Source: JBHGBB01 sp041946755
GTDB taxonomy: Bacteria > UBP4 > UBA4092 > JAOAEQ01
Assembly (NCBI GenBank): GCA_041946755.1
Contig: JBHGBB010000094.1
Coordinates: 1-14,169, forward strand
Reading direction: 5' to 3'
Length of the DNA: 14,169 nt
Shown one piece after another: positions 6,902-13,055 of the stretch. Position 1 is the first letter of the stretch, and each line of letters begins with the position of its first letter. Made by a program: the position numbers and the translations under genes. Under the pieces are notes generated by a model. That model did no database searches. It was not told the origin of the DNA and saw nothing but the letters and a program-made list of their open reading frames with translations.

Positions 6902-7996
6902 ATGGGAAAACAAACTCCGTTATATACAGAGCATCTGAAGCTAAAAGGGAAAATGGTTGAGTTCGGCGGTTGGAATCTACCGGTACAATTCTCCGGGATA
7001 ATCGAAGAGCATCTGAGGGTACGGTCCGATGTCGGATTATTCGATGTATCTCATCTCGGCCGGATAGAAGTAAGTGGAGAATCCGCTAAGAAGTTCCTGC
7101 AGAAGCTGGTTACGAACGATATCAGCCAGTTGGAAGTCGGCCAGATAATATATACGCTCCTATGCCAGGAAGATGGGGGAATTATCGATGATCTCCTGAT
7201 ATACCGGCTGCCGAAATATTATATGGTTATTGCCAATGCGGTTAACACCGATTATGTTCATCAGCTATTACTGCTCTACGGTCAAAATGCAGAGGTGTTT
7301 ATTAGTAATCTTACCGGATTAACTGCCATGATTTCGGTTCAAGGGCCAAAAGCGATATCAATGCTACAAACTATAACTGCAGCAGAATTAACTTCTATGC
7401 CGCATTATACGGTCATCGCGACTACGGTTGCCGGATTGAATGTACTGGTATCCCGAACCGGGTATACCGGGGCAGATGGATTCGAGCTGATTATCGTTGC
7501 TGAAAAAGCTGAAGAGTTATGGCAGAAGCTTCTCGAAGCCGGGAAACCGTTTAATCTATTACCTTGCGGTTTAGGGGCTCGGGATACCTTACGGTTGGAA
7601 GCCGGAAACTTATTATATGGCCAGGATATGGATTTAACTACTAATCCTTATGAAACAGGATTAGGATTTGCGGTTAAACTGGATAAAGCAATTAAGATTG
7701 ATGAACCAGAGTTTGTTGGACAACTGAAATTAGCGGAAATAAAATTTAAAGGTGTATCACGTAAACTCGTGGGATTCCAGATGCTGGATTCTGCTATTCC
7801 GAGACATGGATATCCAATAGTTAAAGCTAATCAAGAAATCGGAATTGTTACCAGCGGGTCATATATCCCGAGCCTGAAATGCGGGATAGGGTTAGGATAT
7901 GTTGGGATCGAACATGCTAAACTCGATCAGGAGATATCAATTAAAATCCGGGATACGTTGCATCCGGCGAAGATAGTTAAGAAAAAACATTTGTAG
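6902..7996 (+). CDS. gcvT: glycine cleavage system T protein (aminomethyltransferase)
   Basis: Takes the aminomethyl group from lipoyl-GcvH, releases ammonia and makes 5,10-methylenetetrahydrofolate. The 364 residues match the family length. The N-terminus TPLYTEHLKLKGKMVEFGGW (5-24) and FDVSHLGRIEVSG (47-59) are typical. The catalytic aspartate lies in GGIIDDLLIYR (92-102, Asp96/Asp97). Also visible are RTGYTGADGFE (185-195), GLGARDTLRLEAG (223-235) and the C-terminal barrel with IVTSGSYIPSLKCGIGLGYV near the end. The start follows AAAAGG by eight bases. It is the first gene of gcvT-gcvH-gcvPA-gcvPB, the order seen in many bacteria and archaea with a split P protein. No glycine riboswitch is recognisable upstream; the spacer is filled by repeats. 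Confidence 0.97.
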   Translation: MGKQTPLYTEHLKLKGKMVEFGGWNLPVQFSGIIEEHLRVRSDVGLFDVSHLGRIEVSGESAKKFLQKLVTNDISQLEVGQIIYTLLCQEDGGIIDDLLIYRLPKYYMVIANAVNTDYVHQLLLLYGQNAEVFISNLTGLTAMISVQGPKAISMLQTITAAELTSMPHYTVIATTVAGLNVLVSRTGYTGADGFELIIVAEKAEELWQKLLEAGKPFNLLPCGLGARDTLRLEAGNLLYGQDMDLTTNPYETGLGFAVKLDKAIKIDEPEFVGQLKLAEIKFKGVSRKLVGFQMLDSAIPRHGYPIVKANQEIGIVTSGSYIPSLKCGIGLGYVGIEHAKLDQEISIKIRDTLHPAKIVKKKHL

Positions 7997-8003
7997 AAAA
8001 AAC

Positions 8004-8140
8004 AAATCCGAAATCCGAAATCCGAATGTCGAAACAATACCAAAATCCGAATTTTTAATGTTTAAAACAATCGTTTTATAAAATTTATAATTTGGAAAAT
8101 TAGGATTTATTTCGAATTTCGATATTCGATATTCGAATTT
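8004..8140. repeat. family B heptamer palindrome filling the gcvT-gcvH spacer
   Basis: The left arm (8004-8034) is three exact AAATCCG units followed by AATGTCG and AAA. The right arm (8110-8140) reads TTTCGAA, TTTCGAT, ATTCGAT, ATTCGAA, TTT. Reverse-complemented, the right arm matches the left at 22 of 31 positions. Between them is an AT-rich region with a weaker inner inverted repeat. The element ends five bases before the strong gcvH ribosome binding site. Confidence 0.75.
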
Positions 8141-8145
8141 AGGTA

Positions 8146-8151
8146 GGGAGG
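8146..8151 (+). promoter_or_regulatory. strong Shine-Dalgarno of gcvH
   Basis: GGGAGG lies six bases before the gcvH ATG at 8158. It is the best ribosome binding site in the cluster, in keeping with the high amounts of H protein that the cycle needs. Confidence 0.7.
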
Positions 8152-8157
8152 TAGTCT

Positions 8158-8529
8158 ATGGATATTAAATATAGTAAAACCCATGAATGGGTGAAATTAG
8201 ATGGCGATATTGCTACGATCGGAATAACTGATTTCGCCCAGAAAGAACTAGGCGATGTGGTGTATGTCGAGTTACCGAAAGTCGGAACCAACTTGGTTGC
8301 TGAGAAGCAGTTCGGAGTAGTCGAATCGGTTAAAGCCGCTTCGGATTTATATGCCCCGATTTCCGGGCAGGTTATCGAAACCAATCCAGCATTATCGAAA
8401 AATCCGGAGTTGGTTAATCAAGACCCATTCGGCCAGGCATGGATGCTGAAAGTTAAATGCAGTAATCCCGCAGAACTCGATGCGTTATTAGATGAGAAGA
8501 AATATAAGGAGTTAATCGATATCTCATAA
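8158..8529 (+). CDS. gcvH: glycine cleavage system H protein
   Basis: Lipoyl carrier that shuttles the aminomethyl intermediate between P, T and L proteins. It has 123 residues, close to the usual length. The N-terminus YSKTHEWVKLDGDIATIGITDFAQ is typical. The lipoylation site is Lys59 in ESVKAASD (56-63), followed by LYAPISGQV. The C-terminal DPFGQAWMLKVK and the helix after it are present. It lies between gcvT and gcvPA, each separated by a repeat element. The LipM-type gene at 13056 is a plausible source of its octanoyl or lipoyl group. Confidence 0.98.
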   Translation: MDIKYSKTHEWVKLDGDIATIGITDFAQKELGDVVYVELPKVGTNLVAEKQFGVVESVKAASDLYAPISGQVIETNPALSKNPELVNQDPFGQAWMLKVKCSNPAELDALLDEKKYKELIDIS

Positions 8530-8534
8530 TTCTC

Positions 8535-8621
8535 GCCACAAAGGCACTAAGAGCACAAAGGAACACTAAATTTATATATTATTATTTTTGTGAATCTTAG
8601 TGATTTTCGTGTCTTCGTGGC
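8535..8621. repeat. family C inverted repeat filling the gcvH-gcvPA spacer
   Basis: The left arm (8535-8570) begins GCCACAAAGGCACTAAGAGC. The right arm (8586-8621) ends GTGTCTTCGTGGC. Reverse-complemented they match at about 26 of 36 positions from the outer ends. CAC triplets recur every 8-10 bases in the left arm. The right arm ends nine bases before the gcvPA ATG, and no Shine-Dalgarno is visible in that gap. Confidence 0.75.
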
Positions 8622-8630
8622 ATAGTTTAT

Positions 8631-9983
8631 ATGAATCATTTTATTCCTTTTAGTAAAGAAGAGCAGCAGCAGATGCTGCATAAGGTTGGGGTGAAATCGG
8701 TAGATGAACTGTTTTCCGATATCCCGGACTCGGTGCGGTTGACCAAACCGTTATCTATATCTCCGGTATTATCGGAACCGGAGCTTACCGCTTATCTCCA
8801 AACTCTAGCGAATAAGAATATTGGGAAACAGTATCTCTGTTTTCTCGGTGCAGGAGCGTATGACCATTATATCCCGGCAGCGGTAGATGCGATAGTTTCC
8901 CGGAGCGAGTTTTATACCGCCTATACTCCATATCAGGCGGAAGCAAGCCAAGGGACCCTGCAAACTATCTATGAATATCAGTCTATGGTCTGCGAATTGA
9001 CCGGGATGGAGGTATCGAACGCTTCCATGTACGATGCAGCGACTGCAATTGCTGAATCGGCTTTAATGGCTATCCGTTCGACTGGACGGAAACAGATATT
9101 AGTATCGCAGACCGTTCATCCGAATTATCGGGAAGTACTAGAAACCTATTGCCATACCGCGGGGATAACAGTTCAAGAGATACCATACACGAACGGAATA
9201 ACCGACCTAAATCAACTCGCGCAGTTGGTTAACCAGGATACTGCCGCAATAATCATCCAGCATCCGAACTTCTTCGGCAATCTAGAGCCGGCATATGAAC
9301 TCGATAGTTTGATCCATCAATATGGCGGATTATTAATCAGTTCGGTTAATCCGATATCGTTAGGCATCCTAGCGCCACCGAACCTATATCATACCGATAT
9401 AACGGTTATGGAAGGCCAATCGTTAGGTAACCCATTAAACTTCGGCGGCCCTTATTTAGGGATACTAGCATGCAAAAAAGAATTGATGCGATTGATACCC
9501 GGCCGGATAGTTGGTATGACTAAAGACCATGAAGGGAAACCGGGATTTGTTCTAACCATGCAGACGAGGGAGCAGCATATCAGACGGCAGAAAGCGGTAT
9601 CGAATATTTGCTCGAACCAGGCGCTATTAGCGCTATCGGCAACCGTTTATTTGAGTCTATTAGGCAAACAGGGATTGAAAGAAGTAGCAGTACTCAATCT
9701 CCAGAAAACGAATTATCTGAAACAGCAGATAGCAAAAGTACCGGGATATAACGTTCTATGGCAGACTCAGCCGGGATTTAATGAATTCGTTGTTCAATGC
9801 CCTATCCCAGCTAAAGAAGTTAATCGGAAATTATTAGATGCAGGGATTATCGGTGGGTATCCATTAGAGAGTCAATATCCAGAACTTAATAATTGCCTAT
9901 TATTTTGTGTAACAGAAAAAAGAACTAAGACAGACATCGACCGGCTTATAAATACGTTAGCTCATTTCAAATTGCAAAATTAG
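8631..9983 (+). CDS. gcvPA: glycine dehydrogenase (decarboxylating) subunit 1
   Basis: N-terminal half of the split P protein. With GcvPB it decarboxylates glycine and loads the aminomethyl group on lipoyl-GcvH. At 450 residues it is the normal size. Visible family motifs are FLGAGAYDHYIP (71-82), TAYTPYQAEASQGTLQ (96-111) and SNASMYDAATA (129-139), followed by the aminotransferase-like fold. As expected, it has no PLP lysine motif of its own; that is in GcvPB. The start MNHFIPFSKEE fits the family, yet the ATG has no clear Shine-Dalgarno and follows directly on a repeat arm. The last six residues, HFKLQN (445-450), and the stop lie inside a family A palindrome. Confidence 0.97.
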   Translation: MNHFIPFSKEEQQQMLHKVGVKSVDELFSDIPDSVRLTKPLSISPVLSEPELTAYLQTLANKNIGKQYLCFLGAGAYDHYIPAAVDAIVSRSEFYTAYTPYQAEASQGTLQTIYEYQSMVCELTGMEVSNASMYDAATAIAESALMAIRSTGRKQILVSQTVHPNYREVLETYCHTAGITVQEIPYTNGITDLNQLAQLVNQDTAAIIIQHPNFFGNLEPAYELDSLIHQYGGLLISSVNPISLGILAPPNLYHTDITVMEGQSLGNPLNFGGPYLGILACKKELMRLIPGRIVGMTKDHEGKPGFVLTMQTREQHIRRQKAVSNICSNQALLALSATVYLSLLGKQGLKEVAVLNLQKTNYLKQQIAKVPGYNVLWQTQPGFNEFVVQCPIPAKEVNRKLLDAGIIGGYPLESQYPELNNCLLFCVTEKRTKTDIDRLINTLAHFKLQN

Positions 9984-10023
9984 CATTTCAAATTTAAAAT
10001 GCTAAATGCTAAATTTAAAATGA
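9962..10023. repeat. family A palindrome across the gcvPA stop and the gcvPA-gcvPB spacer
   Basis: A near-palindrome of 62 bases is centred on AATTTAAA at about 9992. Its halves match at roughly 80 percent of positions. The right half carries two TTTAGCA heptamers when read on the minus strand. An exact inner stem, TAGCATTT (9981-9988) with AAATGCTA (9997-10004), begins at the gcvPA stop codon. The gcvPB ribosome binding site AGAGG (10034-10038) lies beyond it. Confidence 0.75.
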
Positions 10024-10042
10024 TCTTTTACTTAGAGGCTTT

Positions 10043-11488
10043 ATGGAACTAATCTTCAATAAATCTATCCCCGGGCATAAGGGGTATTCTCTTCCGACCT
10101 GTGATGTACCGGAACAATCGATCCCAGCGCTTATCCCGGAGAAATATTTAAGAGATACTCCACCGGAATTACCAGAAATAGCGGAACCGGAAGTAATCCG
10201 GCATTTCAGTTTATTATCCCAGCAGAACTATGCGGTTGATACCCAGTTCTATCCCTTAGGTTCTTGCACTATGAAATATAATCCGAAGGTTAACGAGCGG
10301 ATTTCACGGTTCACCGGATTCATGCAACTGCATCCGTTGGCAGATGAAGATAGTGCCCAAGGTACTCTCCAGCTCCTTTATGAGATGGAACAGAGTTTGA
10401 ACCAGATATTCGGATTCGATGCGTTTACTTTCCAGCCGGCAGCAGGTGCGCATGGTGAACTGACTGCGATGATGATGGTAAAACAGTATTTCCTGGATAT
10501 CGGGGAACTGCAACGCAAGAAGATTATTATTCCACATACTGCCCATGGTACTAACCCGGCAAGTGCAGCGTTATGCGGGTTTGAAGTTATCGAAATCGAG
10601 TCGGATGAACAAGGGAATATCGATATAGCGGAATTAAAGAAGCAGTTAGATACTTCTATTGCCGGGGTCATGATTACCAATCCGAATACTTTAGGGTTGT
10701 TTGATGAACATATTATAGAAATTGCCGATATGGTACATCGAATCGGTGCGATTCTATATGGCGATGGCGCGAATGCTAATGCGTTACTCGGGAAAACACG
10801 ATACGGCGATTTGGGTTTCGATATGCTGCATCTGAACCTGCATAAAACCTTTTCAGCACCGCATGGCGGTGGCGGGCCGGGTAGCGGGCCGGTAGGAGTT
10901 AAATCGAAGTTTATACCCTATCTGCCGAAACCGCTCCTAATTAAAAAAGAAGATAAATACACTTTCGATTATACTCGGCCGAAATCGATCGGTCGGATTC
11001 ATTCGTTTTATGGCAATATCGGCGTGATTATTAAAGCCTATGCATATCTGCGGTCGTTAGGGCCGGAAGGATTGAAATCGGTTACTGAACAGGCGGTATT
11101 ATCTGCCAACTATTTAAAGAAGTTGGTTGAACCGATCCTTGAAGTTCCCTACTCTCGGCCATGTATGCATGAGTTTGTCGCCTCTGCAGAGAAACTCATG
11201 GCTGAAACCGGAGTTAAAACTTTGGATATCGCTAAACGATTATTAGATTATGGGACTTATGCACCGACCATCTATTTCCCTTTAACGGTTAAAGAGGCCT
11301 TAATGATCGAGCCGACTGAAACCGAAAATAAACAGACCTTAGATACTTTCGCTAAAGCACTCGAATCGATTGTTCAAGAGAGTCGAGACCATCCTGAATT
11401 AGTCAAATCCGCTCCGCATACTATGCCGGTCAGCCGGTTGGATGAAGTTACCGCTGCCCGACAACCGAACCTGAAATACAAAAAATAG
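10043..11488 (+). CDS. gcvPB: glycine dehydrogenase (decarboxylating) subunit 2
   Basis: C-terminal half of the split P protein, carrying the pyridoxal phosphate. It has 481 residues. PLP-site Lys268 lies in MLHLNLHKTFSAPHGGGGPG (261-280), the strongest family signature. Other conserved blocks are FYPLGSCTMKYNPK (69-82), QPAAGAHGE (131-139), PHTAHGTNPASA (164-175) and YGDGANANAL (239-248). The C-terminus contains HEFVAS and APTIYFP as expected. AGAGG four bases before the ATG is its ribosome binding site. The stop codon merges with a family E repeat. The spacer to the next gene (232 bases) is the longest in the cluster and stacks several repeat types. Confidence 0.97.
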   Translation: MELIFNKSIPGHKGYSLPTCDVPEQSIPALIPEKYLRDTPPELPEIAEPEVIRHFSLLSQQNYAVDTQFYPLGSCTMKYNPKVNERISRFTGFMQLHPLADEDSAQGTLQLLYEMEQSLNQIFGFDAFTFQPAAGAHGELTAMMMVKQYFLDIGELQRKKIIIPHTAHGTNPASAALCGFEVIEIESDEQGNIDIAELKKQLDTSIAGVMITNPNTLGLFDEHIIEIADMVHRIGAILYGDGANANALLGKTRYGDLGFDMLHLNLHKTFSAPHGGGGPGSGPVGVKSKFIPYLPKPLLIKKEDKYTFDYTRPKSIGRIHSFYGNIGVIIKAYAYLRSLGPEGLKSVTEQAVLSANYLKKLVEPILEVPYSRPCMHEFVASAEKLMAETGVKTLDIAKRLLDYGTYAPTIYFPLTVKEALMIEPTETENKQTLDTFAKALESIVQESRDHPELVKSAPHTMPVSRLDEVTAARQPNLKYKK

Positions 11489-11517
11489 TAGACAGTAGAC
11501 AGTAGATAGTAGATAGG
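11487..11517 (+). repeat. family E heptamer array at the gcvPB stop
   Basis: Four units in exact phase, AGTAGAC, AGTAGAC, AGTAGAT and AGTAGAT, are followed by AGG. The first unit overlaps the gcvPB stop codon (11486-11488). It is the same design as the array at the rsmB end. Confidence 0.75.
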
Positions 11518-11530
11518 TAAAAACCAAAGA

Positions 11531-11573
11531 TCATTTTAAATTTAGCATTTAGCAATTAGCATTTTAAATTGAT
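11531..11573 (+). repeat. single family A arm with an extra heptamer
   Basis: TCATTTTAAA is followed by TTTAGCA, TTTAGCA, ATTAGCA and TTTTAAATT. It is one arm of the 9962-10023 type with three heptamers instead of two, and there is no partner arm nearby. Confidence 0.7.
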
Positions 11574-11584
11574 TTGACATTTAA

Positions 11585-11599
11585 TCCGCCTCAGGCGGA
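11585..11599. repeat. short GC-rich palindrome
   Basis: TCCGCC and GGCGGA form a perfect six-base stem around TCA in otherwise AT-rich sequence. No T-tract follows on either strand, so it is a poor terminator candidate. It stands where the left arm of the adjacent family B element would be expected. Confidence 0.5.
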
Positions 11600-11608
11600 C
11601 TTATATAT

Positions 11609-11703
11609 AAACAAATTCTAATATCCTAATGTTTTAAATGGTTTTATTTAGAATTTAAAATATTAGATATTGTTTCGGATTTCGATATTCGATATTCGGA
11701 TTT
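11609..11703. repeat. family B element lacking its left outer arm
   Basis: The right outer arm (11673-11703) matches 8110-8140 at 29 of 31 bases. An inner inverted repeat is present (AAACAAATTCTAATATC at 11609, facing a segment that ends TTAGATATTGTTT at 11675). The AAATCCG left outer arm seen before gcvH is missing. The gene start follows at 11721 with GAGG at 11710-11713. Confidence 0.7.
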
Positions 11704-11720
11704 GTTTTTGAGGTAAATTT

Positions 11721-12932
11721 ATGGTTAACGAAACTATTATACTAGAGGGTCATATTATCAATTCTCTCGCCTTATCCCGGGTATTAGATACCATCTTAGC
11801 GCTGGGCGGGAATTTTGCGGTTGACGAAATTCGGATTGGGAAACAGAGTACTGATACCAGTTTCGCGCAGGTAACCATCTCTACTGCCGATGAAGAGACG
11901 ATGGAAAATATTCTAGGGAATATCCAGAAACTGGGTGCTGTGGTTAAAGAGAAGGTAGAAGTCCAATATATTATCGCTGATATCGACGGTACTTTCCCGG
12001 ATAATTTCTATTCGACTACCAACCTGGATACTTCGATTTTCTTTAAAGGGAAATGGATTCCGGTAGGTAAAATCGAAATGGATTGCGGGATAGTTTTGGA
12101 TCTGAAAAAGAAGACCGCGGAATGTATCGCGATTAAAGAGGTTAAAAAAGGGGATGCGATTGTGGTCGGACATCAGGGGATAAAAGTTATCCCATTACCT
12201 CGGACTAGGGAGAAAGAGATATTCAGTTTCATGACCAGTTCGGTTTCTTCTGAGAAACCGAAAAAGCTGTTGATTACCGAGATTGCCGCGAAGATGAAAG
12301 CGATTTATGAAAAGAATGGGAAGATATTATTAGTTGGCGGCCCGGCGATCGTTCATACCGGGGCGGGTAAACATCTTTCCGCCTTGATTCGGGAAGGATA
12401 TATTAATGTACTCTTTGCCGGGAATGCGTTAGCGACCCATGATATCGAATCAGCATTATATGGGACCTCGTTAGGTATCTCGTTACAAGACGGCGCGGTA
12501 ACTACCGGCGGGCATCGGAACCACTTAAGAGCGATTAACGCTATCCGGCGGGCAGGGTCAGCGAAACTTGCGGTCGACCAGAACATTCTGCAGCAAGGGA
12601 TAATCTATGAATGTATTAAGAAACCGATACCATTCGTTCTCGCGGGATCGATTCGAGACGACGGGCCGTTACCGGACGTTATTACCGACTCGATGCAAGC
12701 CCAGAAACTGATGCGGGATTATGCTCAGCAGGTGGATATGGCACTCATGATGGCGACCACGTTACATAGTATCGCTACCGGTAACGTGTTACCGGCGAAA
12801 GTGTTCACCGTTTGCGTTGATATCAATCATGCGGTAGTAACCAAACTTATCGACCGCGGTAGTGCACAGACGCTAGGTATTGTGACGGACGTCGAATCCT
12901 TTTTACGAGAACTTGTTCAAGAATTACTTTAA
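11721..12932 (+). CDS. TIGR00300-type LOR/SDH-domain protein, probable NAD-dependent ornithine cyclodeaminase
   Basis: Residues 1-100 (ETIILEGHIINSLALSRVLD...) form the LOR/SDH conserved N-terminal domain, which is also found in plant lysine-ketoglutarate reductase/saccharopine dehydrogenase. The C-terminal part has glycine-rich stretches VGGPAIVHTGAG (205-216) and FAGNALATHD (232-241) that could bind a dinucleotide. It also has GHRNHLRAINAIRRAGS (264-280) and a conserved-looking VCVDINHAVVTKLIDRGS (364-381). The family is common in archaea and resembles the C-terminal part of the cyanobacterial arginine-degrading enzyme AgrE/ArgZ. From memory, an archaeal member has been reported as an ornithine cyclodeaminase (ornithine to proline plus ammonia). 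The substrate here is therefore inferred from family, not seen. At 403 residues it is full length. It lies between gcvPB and the LipM-type gene, suggesting an amino-acid catabolic or one-carbon unit. Confidence 0.8.
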   Translation: MVNETIILEGHIINSLALSRVLDTILALGGNFAVDEIRIGKQSTDTSFAQVTISTADEETMENILGNIQKLGAVVKEKVEVQYIIADIDGTFPDNFYSTTNLDTSIFFKGKWIPVGKIEMDCGIVLDLKKKTAECIAIKEVKKGDAIVVGHQGIKVIPLPRTREKEIFSFMTSSVSSEKPKKLLITEIAAKMKAIYEKNGKILLVGGPAIVHTGAGKHLSALIREGYINVLFAGNALATHDIESALYGTSLGISLQDGAVTTGGHRNHLRAINAIRRAGSAKLAVDQNILQQGIIYECIKKPIPFVLAGSIRDDGPLPDVITDSMQAQKLMRDYAQQVDMALMMATTLHSIATGNVLPAKVFTVCVDINHAVVTKLIDRGSAQTLGIVTDVESFLRELVQELL

Positions 12933-12944
12933 ATCTAAAAGCTT

Positions 12945-13041
12945 TAACCGCAGAGGACGCCAAGAAAAAGCGCAATGAGCGCAGAGAAAATCAATTATAC
13001 TTAGCGTTCTTAGCGAATTATCTTAGCGCTCTTTGCGGTTA
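12945..13041. repeat. family D inverted repeat filling the spacer before lipM
   Basis: The left arm starts TAACCGCAGAGGACGCCAAG (12945). The right arm ends CTCTTTGCGGTTA (13041). The outer 21 bases match at 17 positions after reverse complementation. Inner parts carry GCGCAGAG and TTAGCGTTCTTAGCG units. It resembles family C in design but with CGC in place of CAC. It ends 14 bases before the lipM ATG, and no Shine-Dalgarno is visible in that gap. Confidence 0.75.
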
Positions 13042-13055
13042 TCTTTTTAGTTATT

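Noticed and set aside
8004..8034. CRISPR-like array of AAATCCG units
   Set aside because: Units are seven bases with no spacers and no cas genes are near; it is a tandem heptamer arm of a palindrome.
10378..10680. Minus-strand open frames inside gcvPB
   Set aside because: gcvPB is strongly supported in the other strand by family motifs and the PLP lysine.
11585..11599. Intrinsic terminator after gcvPB
   Set aside because: The stem is only six base pairs and no T-run follows on either strand.
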